From: Methylocystis sp. H62
GTDB lineage: Bacteria > Pseudomonadota > Alphaproteobacteria > Rhizobiales > Beijerinckiaceae
Direction: 5' to 3'
DNA: 64,000 nt
NCBI RefSeq assembly: GCF_015709515.1
Contig: NZ_JADNQZ010000057.1
Span: forward strand, 1-64,000
In this document: in pieces, positions 9,182-19,169 of the stretch
Layout of the letters: every line of letters starts with the position of its first letter
How positions within the stretch are numbered: the stretch's first letter is position 1
Position numbers and translations under genes: made by a program
Notes under the pieces: generated by a model
The model's database searches: none
Seen by the model: only the letters and a program-made list of their open reading frames with translations
Told to the model about the DNA's origin: nothing

Positions 9182-12100
9182 GCCTGCTTCAGGATCATGT
9201 CTGGAAGCTGAAATACACGCTGGATGACGGCGACCTCATCCGGCTTTTCTATGTCCCTGCCCTGCGGTCCGCTCAACGCTACGACAGGATCACCGGCTAT
9301 TTTTCGGCGACGGCCCTCGCCTTGGCGGCCCGTGGCGTCGAAGGCCTCGTCCTCAACGACGGCAGGATGCGCCTGCTCGTCGGCTGCACTCTCGGCGCCG
9401 AAGAAATCGAGGCAGTCGAAAAAGGCGAAGCAATTCGCGCCGTGATCGAGCGTCAGATTCTGGCAACGCCAGACTTCTTCGCCGATCCCAAGAGCATCGA
9501 CGCACTTCAGCTGCTTGCCTGGATGATCGCTCGCGGCTACCTCGATCTGAAGGTCGCCATCCCCTGCGACCTCAATCGTCGGCCCGTCCGAAATGGCGCG
9601 ATCTTTCACGAGAAGACCGGAATCATCGAGGACAAGACCGGGGACAGGATCGCCTTCACCGGCAGCATCAATGAAACTGCCGCCGGCTGGATGACGAACT
9701 GGGAAAGCTTCAACTGCTTCACGTCCTGGAATGACGGTCCCCGCGTCGAGCAAGAAGAAGGCAGCTTCGCCAAACTCTGGGCGGACAAAGCCACCCGCGC
9801 GATGGTGTTCGATGTCCCGACGGCCGTCCGCGAAAAGCTTCTCGGGTTCCTGCCTGATCCAGACAAGACGCCGCTTCTTCTGCAACAAGCGGAAGGCAAT
9901 CATACTTTAACGCCGACAATCCTCCTGCCAAGCCTTGCCGATGAGGCGGAGGCTGGCAGAACGCCCATCGACGAGGAGCGGTCCGAACTCTGGCGTCGGA
10001 TTGCAAACGCTGCGCAAAGCCCCAACGGCGGCGAACGTGTCGGCGAAGCCACGTCGGCAGTCGTGCCATGGGCTCATCAGGTCCGCGCCTTTCAACGCCT
10101 CTATCAAAACTGGCCCCCGAAGCTGCTGATCGCTGACGAAGTCGGCCTCGGCAAGACGATCCAGGCAGGCCTGCTCCTAAGGCAGGCTTGGCTCGCGGAT
10201 CGTATAAAGCGCGCACTCGTCCTGGCGCCAAAATCCGTCTGCAAGCAGTGGCAGATCGAACTTCGCGAAAAATTCAATCTGAACTGGCCGATCTACGACG
10301 GCCACAAGCTGATCTGGTACCACTCGCCCGCGACCGATCACTGCACAATCAAGTTCGTTACTCGCGCCGATTGGCATCGCGAACCGTTCGTGATCATGTC
10401 GAGCCACCTGGCGCGGCGGCAGGACCGGCGCCCAGAGCTGTTGACCGACGCCGGGCCTTGGGGCCTCGTCGTGCTCGACGAAGCCCATCATGCCCGCCGG
10501 CGGGGCGCAGGCACGGCCCAAGAAAGCGGACCGAACGCGCTCCTGCGCCTGATGCGGGAACTTCGTCACCGCACCGAAGGGCTTGTCCTGCTAACTGCAA
10601 CGCCCCTTCAGGTTCACCCGGTCGAACTCTGGGATCTGCTCGACTTGCTCGGTTTACCCGCCGAATGGACGCCCTCGGCCTTCGAGCGCTTCTTCGTCGA
10701 GGTCCGAAAAGAAACCATAACGAACGAGTCGCTGGACTGGCTTGCGGGCTTGTTCCGCGCGACCGAGCGTGTCTATGGGCAAATCTCGCGCGAAGAAGCC
10801 GAAAAACGCAGTAAGCTCAGCCGCTTCCAAGCTAAACGCGTGCTCGACGGCCTTCGCGAGGATTCTTCTATTCCGCGCCGCCAGTTCACGCCCGAGCAAC
10901 GGCGGGGCGCGATCGCGCTGATCCGACGGACAACGCCAGTCAGGACGCTGATCTCGCGCCACACGCGCGAACTGCTGCGCAAAATGGTTCAAGCCGGCAA
11001 GATCGATGCGCGCATCGCGAACCGCCGGGTCGAAGACAAATTCATCCATCTGTCGCCCGAAGAAAGCGCCCTCTACACCAAGGTCGAGAATTATATCTCG
11101 CACGCCTATAACGCGGCTGCTCAGGAACAGCGAAACGCCGTGGGCTTCGTCATGACGATCTACAGACGTCGCCTCGCGTCCAGCTTCTTTGCGCTGCGTA
11201 ACACCCTCGAAAAGCGCAAATCGGGCGTCACCTCCGGTTCGTCGCCTGAGGATGAATTGCGCCTTGAGGAAGACGCCGCCGATCTCGGCGAGGCCGGCGA
11301 CGATATCGATACCGACGCGCTGTCCGAGGCGGAGCGCCAAGCGCTCAATGCCGAGGAAGTCGCGACCATCGACGATCTCGTCGCTGAAATCGGGACGCTG
11401 CCGACCGACACCAAGGCCATCCAGCTGGTCGGCGTCCTCGCCGAACTTCAGGCCGCTGGCTTCCCACAGGCTATGGTATTCACCCAGTTCACCGACACGA
11501 TGGACTATCTGCGCGACCATCTCGCCAAAACAACGGGGCGCTCCATCATGTGCTTCTCGGGTCGTGGCGGCGAAGTCCGGGGCAATGACGGCGCTTGGAA
11601 AACCATCACGCGCGAAGACGTGAAGCGCCGGTTCCGGGAAGGAAAAGCCGACATTCTCGTCTGCACTGACGCCGCCGCGGAAGGATTGAATTTTCAGTTC
11701 TGCGGTGCCCTAGTAAATTACGACATGCCTTGGAATCCAATGCGCGTTGAACAACGCATCGGGCGAATAGATCGCCTTGGTCAGCGGTTTACGGATATTC
11801 GGATCGTCAACCTTCACTATGCCGACACCGTCGAAGCCGACGTCTACATGGCGGCACGCAACCGCATTAAGCTGTTCGAGAGCGTCGTCGGCGGCCTGCA
11901 ACCAATTCTCGCCCGCCTGCCGACCCTCATTAAGGCCACCGTGCTGAGCGCAGGTACTGAGCCGGGCCGTACGGAAGGCGCCGTACGCGACATTAACGCT
12001 GCGATCGACGTCGGCCAGGCCGAAGGCATTAACCTCGACGACTTCGCCGACGCCGACCTTGAAATGCCTGTCCGCCCGGAGCCTGCAATCACGCTCGCGG

Positions 12101-12315
12101 ACCTCCGCGCCATCCTTGACCGTCCGATCTTGTTGCCGAAGGGAACCGACGCTGCGCGCTTGGACGCGAAGGATTACCGGTACGAAAACGGCATTCTGCC
12201 AAAACCGATCCGCGTCACAGTCGACCGCGATTTCTACGAAATGCACTCAGAAAGTGTAGAGTTCTGGACGCCTGGAAGCCCCGCGTTTCCTGACCTTTCT
12301 GCCTTCCGCGAGTGA
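9178..12315 (+). CDS. Phospholipase-D/SNF2-helicase fusion, putative anti-phage effector
   Basis: A 1045-residue fusion. The N-terminal part has one HKD-like phospholipase D motif, HEKTGIIED then GSINE (H144 to about residue 170), seen in nucleases and nucleic-acid-binding domains. Next is a full SNF2 motor: ADEVGLGKT (K326), VVLDEAHH (D434), LLTATPLQ, and the helicase C lobe with TDAAAEGLNFQF and QRIGRIDRLGQ (about 861-870). GTG 9178 overlaps the methylase stop (GTGA) and is the preferred start; an in-frame GTG at 9157 would add seven residues. The combination of PLD nuclease and SNF2 translocase beside DUF499 and DUF1156 is known from predicted anti-phage loci and resembles DISARM logic, where PLD and SNF2 proteins are separate. 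Confidence 0.88.
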   Translation: MSLLQDHVWKLKYTLDDGDLIRLFYVPALRSAQRYDRITGYFSATALALAARGVEGLVLNDGRMRLLVGCTLGAEEIEAVEKGEAIRAVIERQILATPDFFADPKSIDALQLLAWMIARGYLDLKVAIPCDLNRRPVRNGAIFHEKTGIIEDKTGDRIAFTGSINETAAGWMTNWESFNCFTSWNDGPRVEQEEGSFAKLWADKATRAMVFDVPTAVREKLLGFLPDPDKTPLLLQQAEGNHTLTPTILLPSLADEAEAGRTPIDEERSELWRRIANAAQSPNGGERVGEATSAVVPWAHQVRAFQRLYQNWPPKLLIADEVGLGKTIQAGLLLRQAWLADRIKRALVLAPKSVCKQWQIELREKFNLNWPIYDGHKLIWYHSPATDHCTIKFVTRADWHREPFVIMSSHLARRQDRRPELLTDAGPWGLVVLDEAHHARRRGAGTAQESGPNALLRLMRELRHRTEGLVLLTATPLQVHPVELWDLLDLLGLPAEWTPSAFERFFVEVRKETITNESLDWLAGLFRATERVYGQISREEAEKRSKLSRFQAKRVLDGLREDSSIPRRQFTPEQRRGAIALIRRTTPVRTLISRHTRELLRKMVQAGKIDARIANRRVEDKFIHLSPEESALYTKVENYISHAYNAAAQEQRNAVGFVMTIYRRRLASSFFALRNTLEKRKSGVTSGSSPEDELRLEEDAADLGEAGDDIDTDALSEAERQALNAEEVATIDDLVAEIGTLPTDTKAIQLVGVLAELQAAGFPQAMVFTQFTDTMDYLRDHLAKTTGRSIMCFSGRGGEVRGNDGAWKTITREDVKRRFREGKADILVCTDAAAEGLNFQFCGALVNYDMPWNPMRVEQRIGRIDRLGQRFTDIRIVNLHYADTVEADVYMAARNRIKLFESVVGGLQPILARLPTLIKATVLSAGTEPGRTEGAVRDINAAIDVGQAEGINLDDFADADLEMPVRPEPAITLADLRAILDRPILLPKGTDAARLDAKDYRYENGILPKPIRVTVDRDFYEMHSESVEFWTPGSPAFPDLSAFRE

Positions 12316-12428
12316 CCGCTGCACCTTGATGTTTTGAGGCAGAAACGCGCCGACACCTTTGTTGGCTAACCGGCTCGCGGACGAAGAGTTAGTTCACACC
12401 CCCTCACCGGGTTATTGGTATCGGCGTC

Positions 12429-13619
12429 TTATTGGTTCCGAATTTCATCGAGCAAGTTCGCCCAATGGTCCATCAAACGGATGCGCTCGTCCCAAAATTC
12501 AGCGCGCGCGTAGGCGCGACGAATGGAATTCCTTTCGACGTGCGCCAACTGCGCTTCAATAGCGTCGGCGTTCCATTTTCCGCTTTCATTCAGGATCGAA
12601 GAAGCTGCGGCTCTGAAGCCGTGCGCGGTCATTTCATCCTTGGAATACCCCAAGCGACGCAAAGCGGCATTGAGAGTATTTTCCGACAATGGACGTTTGG
12701 GATCGCGAGCACCGGGAAACACGAGCGTCCGATTGCCGCTGATCTTACGAACCTCACTCAACAAATCGAGCGTCTGCCGCGACAGCGGCACACGGTGCGG
12801 TCGCCGCATCTTCATTCTCTTGCCCGGAATCGTCCAGACCGATGCGACGAGGTCGAATTCCGTCCATTCGGCCATCCGCAGTTCGCCGGGGCGCGTGAAC
12901 GTGAGAGCCAGCAGCTGAAGCGCCATCCGGACCTCTGGGGCACCGGCATGGCCCTCTACGGCCCGCAGCAGCTCCCCTAACCCCTTCGGATCGATAATGG
13001 CAGCGCGGTGGGTGACTTGCGGCGTCGTCAGCGCTCCGCGCAATGCGCCCGTCGGATCGCCCTGCGCCCGACCAGTCGCGACTGCATAGCGAAACACTTC
13101 TCCGATGGTCGCCCGCATGCGGCGTGCGGTCTCCAGCCTCCCCCGGACCTCGACCTTGCGCAGAGTCGCTAGCACTTCCGGGGCGCAAATCTCTGCGATG
13201 GGACGGGGTCCAAGGTCCGGCAGCGCAAGGCCGATCAACCATTCGACCTTCGCCAGCGTGGCATCGGCCTTACCTTCGCGCCTTTTCTTATCCAGCAACT
13301 CTCGACTGATGGCCTCGAAGCTGTTGGCCTTCTGCGCTTCCGAGGCCAACTTTTCGGTCCGCTTGTTCTGGCTGGGATCGATCCCGTCGATCAAGAGTCG
13401 CTTGGCAGCGTCCCGCCGGTCTCGCGCGTCCTTCAAACCGATCGCAGCGTATGGGCCGATCGCGAGTTTTCGCTGCTTGCCCCCGAACCTGTAGGCGAGG
13501 TTCCAGAGCTTCGCCCCCGTCGGCTGCACCCAAAGCTGAAGACCGCCGCCATCAGATAGTTTGATCGTGCGACTCGGGTCCGGCTTCGCGCCCCGGATAG
13601 CGGTGTCAGACAGCGGCAT
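12429..13619 (-). CDS. P4-type integrase (DUF4102 family), tRNA-Leu associated
   Basis: A 396-residue tyrosine recombinase. The start was set at ATG 13619, because MPLSDTAIRGAKPD is the standard beginning of the DUF4102 arm-binding domain; the longer frame to 13688 adds an unlikely tail. Catalytic residues are R243 (FTRPGELRMAEW), H333 and R336 (AHGFRAAASS), H360 and Y370 (RRAYARAEFW). The conserved end DHWANLLDE matches P4/phage integrases that insert at tRNA 3' ends. The gene begins 165 bp downstream of tRNA-Leu(CAG) and points into the island, the standard arrangement. It converges on the helicase gene with a gap of 113 bp in which I see no other feature. It probably drove integration of the whole island. 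Confidence 0.93.
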   Translation of the reverse strand: MPLSDTAIRGAKPDPSRTIKLSDGGGLQLWVQPTGAKLWNLAYRFGGKQRKLAIGPYAAIGLKDARDRRDAAKRLLIDGIDPSQNKRTEKLASEAQKANSFEAISRELLDKKRREGKADATLAKVEWLIGLALPDLGPRPIAEICAPEVLATLRKVEVRGRLETARRMRATIGEVFRYAVATGRAQGDPTGALRGALTTPQVTHRAAIIDPKGLGELLRAVEGHAGAPEVRMALQLLALTFTRPGELRMAEWTEFDLVASVWTIPGKRMKMRRPHRVPLSRQTLDLLSEVRKISGNRTLVFPGARDPKRPLSENTLNAALRRLGYSKDEMTAHGFRAAASSILNESGKWNADAIEAQLAHVERNSIRRAYARAEFWDERIRLMDHWANLLDEIRNQ

Positions 13620-13748
13620 TTGTTGGCCTCGATGTTCGAGTAGACACTCGAAGCCAACATCAAGGCCAACAGGCAGGCCGGATGTCAACGGAGCTAACCG
13701 GATGCCTTCGGATCAAAACGCGTCGTAAGCACCTGTAATTTTAGGCCT

Positions 13749-13767
13749 TATCGGACATTATCGGATG
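13749..13767. repeat. Tandem TTATCGGA repeats between integrase and tRNA
   Basis: TTATCGGA occurs twice, separated by CA, between the integrase start and the tRNA 3' end. Short direct repeats in this place are candidates for integrase arm-type binding sites. This is inference from position only. Confidence 0.3.
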
Positions 13768-13783
13768 TGGATAAGTAAGGAAA

Positions 13784-13868
13784 TGGTGCCCAGGAGAGGA
13801 CTCGAACCTCCACGGCTTTCACCACTGGTACCTGAAACCAGCGCGTCTACCAATTCCGCCACCTGGGC
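13784..13868 (-). tRNA. tRNA-Leu (anticodon CAG)
   Basis: The reverse strand gives an 85-nt cloverleaf. The acceptor stem is GCCCAGG paired with CCTGGGC and an encoded CCA. The D arm is GGCGGAATTGGTAGACGC. The anticodon stem CTGGT/ACCAG encloses loop TTCAGGT, so the anticodon is CAG, read as leucine. The variable arm is long, as expected for tRNA-Leu, and the T arm is GGTTCGAGTCC. The 3' end faces the integrase, so this tRNA is the probable attachment site of the island, and it remains intact. Confidence 0.96.
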
Positions 13869-14052
13869 ATAGAGCGCGTCTCATAGGGGCAGCGGACGCC
13901 TCGTGTCAATGCGCGCTGTATGCAAAACCGCATGGCCGCCCAGGTCGCAGCGGCGCCCGCCTCGCGCATTTCCTTCGTCGTCAAATTTCGCTAGAGCCTT
14001 AGCGACCATTTTTCCGGCGGGAGCCGGCGCGGCGCAAGCGGAGCAAATCGCA

Positions 14053-15084
14053 ATGATCGGCGACAATAACCAGACCATTGGCGAAGGACGGGTGGTGACG
14101 GTGTTCGGCGGCTCCGGCTTTGTCGGCCGCTACGTCGTCCGGGCGCTGGCGCGCGACGGCTGGCGCGTGCGCGTCGCCTGCCGGCGGCCCGACCTCGCCT
14201 TCTTTCTTCAGCCGCTCGGCCGCGTCGGCCAGGTGATGGCGGTACAGGCCAATGTGCGCAGTCCGGAGTCGATTGCGGCGGCGCTGCGCGGCGCCTCGGC
14301 GGTGGTTAATCTTGTCGGCATCCTTGCTGAAACCGGCGCGCAGAAATTTGCGACCGTGCAGGCGGGCGGGGCGCGCGTGATCGCCGAGGCGGCGAAAGCC
14401 GCCGGCATCGGCAATGTCGTGCATATTTCCGCCATCGGCGCCGATCCGCAGTCGCGTTCGGCCTATGGGCGAAGCAAGGCGGAAGGCGAAGCCGCGGTGC
14501 TTGCGGCGGTTCCTTCCGCGGTCATTCTGCGCCCCTCAGTGATTTTCGGGCCGGAAGATGATTTCTTCAACCGCTTCGCCACCATGGCGCGCTACTTTCC
14601 GTTCGTGCCGATCGTCGGCGCCGAGACGAAATTCCAACCCGTCTATGTCGGCGACGTCGCCGACGCGGTGGCGATCGCGCTCGCCGGTCATGCCAAACAG
14701 GGCGTCGCTTATGAACTCGGCGGTCCGGAGGTCAAAAGCTTCGCGGAGATCGTCGACTATGTTCTGAAGGTCACGCAGCGCCAGCGCCGAATCCTGAAAC
14801 TCTCCTTCGGCGCCGGCAAGCTTATGGCCAGCGTGACGCAGTTGCTGACCAAACTTTCGCTCGGACTGTTTCCGACGCTTTTGCGCATGACGCGTGATCA
14901 GGTCGAACTGCTCAAGCACGACAATGTGGTCAGCGACGCGGCGAAGGCCGACGCGCGCACGCTTCAAGGTCTCGGAATCGCCGATCCGCAATCGATCGAG
15001 TCGATCGTGCCGACCTATCTCTATCGCTTCCGCAAGGTCGGGCAATATCAGACGCAGCGGCTGGGCGAATCCGCCTCGCGCTGA
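14053..15084 (+). CDS. NDUFA9-like NAD(P)-binding protein
   Basis: A 343-residue extended short-chain dehydrogenase fold. The nucleotide motif GGSGFVGRYVVRALA lies near residue 20. The family pattern continues with VNLVGIL, HISAIGAD and RSKAEGEAAVLA, and with LRPSVIFGPEDDFFNR. This matches the complex I NDUFA9 family, whose bacterial members often lack the catalytic Tyr-x3-Lys function and may serve in quinone metabolism or complex I assembly. ATG 14053, preceded by GGAGC, is chosen; the frame is open upstream to 13903 but that part looks non-coding. It is the first core gene to the right of tRNA-Leu. Confidence 0.88.
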   Translation: MIGDNNQTIGEGRVVTVFGGSGFVGRYVVRALARDGWRVRVACRRPDLAFFLQPLGRVGQVMAVQANVRSPESIAAALRGASAVVNLVGILAETGAQKFATVQAGGARVIAEAAKAAGIGNVVHISAIGADPQSRSAYGRSKAEGEAAVLAAVPSAVILRPSVIFGPEDDFFNRFATMARYFPFVPIVGAETKFQPVYVGDVADAVAIALAGHAKQGVAYELGGPEVKSFAEIVDYVLKVTQRQRRILKLSFGAGKLMASVTQLLTKLSLGLFPTLLRMTRDQVELLKHDNVVSDAAKADARTLQGLGIADPQSIESIVPTYLYRFRKVGQYQTQRLGESASR

Positions 15085-15100
15085 CCGCGTCGCTTCCGCG

Positions 15101-15805
15101 CTAGCGCCGGCGGTCGGACGGCGCCGTTTCTCCACGCGGGCTTGGCGGCAGCATCCGATGGATGCGGGTCATGAAGGCGACGGCAAAGAGCGGCGTCAGC
15201 ACGTTCAATCCCGGCGTCGCGACGAAGACGGCGATAAACAGTCCGGCGACGAAGAGCCATGGCGCATGGCGACGGCGCAACTCTTCCGACTCTTGCAGCG
15301 AGCGAAAGCGCGTCGCGGCGAAGAGAAAATACTCGCGCCCGAAAAGATAGGCGTTGGCGAGGAGGAAGGCTGCGGCGTTTATTCCCGGCACGAAGAGCAG
15401 CAGCAGCGCGAAAAAATTGACGATCGCCGAAATCCCAGCAAAGCGCAGGCCCATGAGAATCGCCTGGGTCGCCGGAATGGCGCGACCGTGTTGTCCCGGC
15501 GGATAGAGGTCCGCTTCGACGTGATCGGCGAGATCGTCGAGGAATAGTCCCGACACCAGCACGGAGACGGGGGCGATGAGAAACGCCATCAGGAAGAACA
15601 ATCCGGCGCCCGTCGCATAGGTCAAAGCCGTCCGCAGCCAGGGATGCTCGACCATCACGAAGGACATGGCGAGCTTGTCGAGACCCACCCAGGCGAGCGC
15701 CAGCAACAGGAACGTCATGCCGAGACTCTTGAGCAGCACCGCGCGGAACGGCGGCGTCACGATCTGGCGCAGCGCCGCCAAGGCGGCCTCGAACATTTCG
15801 GTCAT
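15101..15805 (-). CDS. EI24/CysZ-like integral membrane protein
   Basis: A 234-residue membrane protein of the EI24 family (Pfam name; E. coli relative CysZ, a sulfate permease). It has four to six hydrophobic segments, including LLKSLGMTFLLLALAWVGL, GAGLFFLMAFLIAPVSVLVS, AIVNFFALLLLFVPGI and FVAGLFIAVFVATPGL. The charged loop with YLFGREYFLF is typical of the family. ATG 15805 is used because AGGTGA lies ten bases upstream; TTG 15814 is also open. Whether it moves sulfate cannot be told. It converges on the NDUFA9-like gene with a 16-bp gap, so the two are separate units. Confidence 0.78.
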   Translation of the reverse strand: MTEMFEAALAALRQIVTPPFRAVLLKSLGMTFLLLALAWVGLDKLAMSFVMVEHPWLRTALTYATGAGLFFLMAFLIAPVSVLVSGLFLDDLADHVEADLYPPGQHGRAIPATQAILMGLRFAGISAIVNFFALLLLFVPGINAAAFLLANAYLFGREYFLFAATRFRSLQESEELRRRHAPWLFVAGLFIAVFVATPGLNVLTPLFAVAFMTRIHRMLPPSPRGETAPSDRRR

Positions 15806-15931
15806 GCGAGTCAATCACCTGCATCAATCGTGGCGCGTCGCGCCGCCGAGCGGAGAGCGCGTTACGGCCGCCATCCAGATGGCGTTTCGCAGCGCGCGAC
15901 GCAAGAGCCGGGCGCGGTCGGAGGCCTGTCG

Positions 15932-16519
15932 CTATGTGCTGAGATGCGCGCCGAGATTTTCGAGGCCTTTCTCGAACTGATCGCCGATCATCTTGTCGCG
16001 GCTGACGAAGATGTTCATAGCCCTGCTCGCGAGGCTGGCGTTGCCGGACATGCTCCAAACGACATGAGTCTTATGCGCCGCGGAATCGCCGCCCAAACCC
16101 AGAGCGCGCGCGAGCCATCGACCTTTCGTCAGTTCGCCGTCAGGTGCGAGAAAAAAGGTCACGTCATTGGCGGCCGCAAAGGGCTTGCGCATATCGAGTC
16201 TGAGGTCGACGCGCTCGGTCGGTCGACTGTCGACGATGGTCATGCGCCCTGCGCCGACACTCTTGTCGCCGGACCATTCGAAGGCGGCGCCGGGGCCCGC
16301 TGCGGGTCCCTCATATTGAATTTCAGCGTTTGGATCGAGTTTCGCCCAGGGTGACCAAGACTGCCAATTGCGCAGATTGTTGATCGCGGCAAAAACCTGT
16401 CGCGGCGGCGCATTGATGACCGCCTCGCGCCGCACCACGAAACTATTCGGCTGGAGGTAAACGGCCAGTGCGAGCAAACCGGCGCCGTAGAGCAAGACGA
16501 TGAGCAACAAGCCAGTCAT
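15932..16519 (-). CDS. SRPBCC-family membrane-anchored protein
   Basis: A 195-residue protein whose first 22 residues form a hydrophobic anchor (MTGLLLIVLLYGAGLLALAV). The rest is an SRPBCC (START/Bet v1-like) domain, with the diagnostic RREAVINAPPRQVFAAINN, WQSWSPWAKLDP and HVVWSMSG elements. These domains bind small hydrophobic ligands; no ligand can be named here. ATG 16519 is chosen because GGAGGG sits five to six bases upstream. The longer open frame reaching 16585 overlaps the phosphopantetheinyl transferase gene and is unlikely. The spacing to that gene (55 bp) allows co-transcription. Confidence 0.8.
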   Translation of the reverse strand: MTGLLLIVLLYGAGLLALAVYLQPNSFVVRREAVINAPPRQVFAAINNLRNWQSWSPWAKLDPNAEIQYEGPAAGPGAAFEWSGDKSVGAGRMTIVDSRPTERVDLRLDMRKPFAAANDVTFFLAPDGELTKGRWLARALGLGGDSAAHKTHVVWSMSGNASLASRAMNIFVSRDKMIGDQFEKGLENLGAHLST

Positions 16520-16574
16520 AAAACCCTCCAATGCATGCGCCCGGAGAACCCGCGAAACAACTAGCGCGCCGGGC

Positions 16575-17264
16575 TCAGGCTTCAAATGAATCGGCAGCCT
16601 GGATCAGCGCGGCCGCGTGCTTTTCCATGAGACGGAAATTGATCTCGCCGCGCGCCGCAGCAGCGATGAAGAAACCCGCGCGCCGCCACTGGGCGACGCC
16701 GTAGCTCTCGCTGGAATCGCTGCTAACGGCGAGCGGCGACAGCTTGACGACAAAGCTGTCGAGCCCGCCCGCCAGGCCGCGCCCGTCGGCCTTCAGGACG
16801 GCCTCCTTGAGGGTCCAGATCGCAAAGAAAACTTCGCTTTGCGACTGTGGATCGGATTGGGCGCGCACGATCGCCGCCTCTTCGGGCGCAAAGAAGCGCT
16901 CCGCCACCCTCAGGGCGTCCCGTGGCTTGAGAAACGATTCGACGTCGACGCCGATGTCGCGACCTGACGCGATCGCCACGGCGGCCATGCCCCGCGTATG
17001 CGACAGGCTGACGTCAACGCCGGCGTGCGGCGACAGCAGGAACGGCTTGCCGTGCGGCGTCACGCCGAATCGCCACGCGGCGGGCGCAATCCCTTTCGCG
17101 CGCTCGGAAAGGCTTGCGCGCAACAGCGCATGCGCGGCGACATAGGCGCGGCGATCGGAGTCGAAAGCGAAACGCGCCGCCCGTGCTGTTTCGGCTTCGT
17201 CGAGAAGCGCAGCGAGCTTCGGCCATTCGTCGTCGGCGATCTTCGCGACGTCGATGAAGAACAC
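16575..17264 (-). CDS. 4'-phosphopantetheinyl transferase (Sfp type)
   Basis: A 229-residue protein that would transfer phosphopantetheine from coenzyme A to a carrier-protein serine. Family motifs are all present: VSLSHTRGMAAVAI, the Mg-binding RDIGVDVESF, and WTLKEAVLKADGRGL. The length and pseudo-duplicated layout match Sfp-type enzymes rather than the short AcpS type. The start is a GTG at 17264 (VFFIDVAK), with no strong ribosome binding site visible. No polyketide or peptide synthetase lies in this window, so the carrier substrate is encoded elsewhere. The gene lies 38 bp after the ferredoxin reductase gene on the same strand. Confidence 0.9.
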   Translation of the reverse strand: MFFIDVAKIADDEWPKLAALLDEAETARAARFAFDSDRRAYVAAHALLRASLSERAKGIAPAAWRFGVTPHGKPFLLSPHAGVDVSLSHTRGMAAVAIASGRDIGVDVESFLKPRDALRVAERFFAPEEAAIVRAQSDPQSQSEVFFAIWTLKEAVLKADGRGLAGGLDSFVVKLSPLAVSSDSSESYGVAQWRRAGFFIAAAARGEINFRLMEKHAAALIQAADSFEA

Positions 17265-17302
17265 GTCGACGACGGCCGCGGACGTCTCAGCGTCAGCCGA
17301 CG

Positions 17303-18373
<1,071 letters not shown>

Positions 18374-18541
18374 TCAAACGCGGAAGATCGAAGACGCCGT
18401 TCGCGTCGCGTGGGCGTCGCCGGCCGGCGCTGCGGGCGCGTCTTGCGCGGCGGCCGGCTTCAAATTTCGCCCTTACGGTTCGTCTATCGCATTTGTCGAG
18501 AGATTCAAACCCGCTGGGGCGCCGTCTGGAAAAATTGCGCG

Positions 18542-18931
18542 TCAGCCCTGCTGGGCGGGGGTCGTTAAGACCAGCCCGTCGAGTTCCGGCCTTACGGTGA
18601 TCTGGCAGCACAGCCGCGAGTTCGGTTTCACGTCAAAGGCGAAGTCGAGCATATCCTCCTCCATCTGCGACGCCTTGCCGGTTTTTTCGGCCCATTTTTC
18701 ATCGACATAGACGTGACAGGTGGCGCAAGCGCAGGCGCCGCCGCATTCCGCGGCGATCTCCGGAATGTCGTTGCGCCGGGCTGTCTCCATCACCGTCGAA
18801 CCGACCTCGCCCTCGACGGATCGGGCTTGACCCTGGGAATCGACGAAGGTGATCTTGACCTTTGTCGGCGCGCCGCCCCCCGGTTCCGCGCCATAGCGGG
18901 TCGCCGCATCCTCAAAGCTCATCTTCGCCAT
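18542..18931 (-). CDS. Adrenodoxin-type [2Fe-2S] ferredoxin
   Basis: A 129-residue protein. The cluster ligands are visible in AAECGGACACATCHVYV (Cys-x5-Cys-x2-Cys) with the fourth cysteine in NSRLCCQI, the vertebrate/adrenodoxin spacing. The N-terminal VKITFVDSQGQARSVEGEVG is the usual first beta strands. Such proteins carry single electrons to P450s, Rieske oxygenases or cluster assembly. ATG 18931 (MAKMSFEDA) is preferred to 18955. The C-terminus ends LTTPAQQG. The adjacent FNR gene suggests a working NADPH-to-ferredoxin pair. Confidence 0.92.
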   Translation of the reverse strand: MAKMSFEDAATRYGAEPGGGAPTKVKITFVDSQGQARSVEGEVGSTVMETARRNDIPEIAAECGGACACATCHVYVDEKWAEKTGKASQMEEDMLDFAFDVKPNSRLCCQITVRPELDGLVLTTPAQQG

Positions 18932-19169
18932 GACGCCTGTCTCTTCCTCATGCATGCTCGACTTTCGCGGCGCTCCCGACTGTGCTTGAAGCAGGGAAAG
19001 CCACGGCCGCTATTTCTTCCGCGCGTCGCGCGGTTGCGCCGCCAGCGCTGCCCAAATTGTCGCCGTTCAGTTAGCACCCGTCCGTTTGCGGCGCTAGCCC
19101 CTCCCGACGCGCGCGACCCTAGGCCACATTCGATGCAATTCAGCGGCAAACGCCGAAAGAGACGCGCAG

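Noticed and set aside
10654-11520. 288-residue reverse frame in the helicase gene
   Set aside because: Shadow of the SNF2 region; the forward frame has the complete helicase motifs.
1-12400. A second copy of the tRNA-Leu 3' end (attR)
   Set aside because: I searched by eye for GTGCCCAGG and related strings in the island and found none convincing, so no attR is reported in the window.
13903-14052. N-terminal extension of the NDUFA9-like protein
   Set aside because: The extension is Arg/Ala-rich with no family match, while ATG 14053 has a ribosome binding site and the expected start of the fold.
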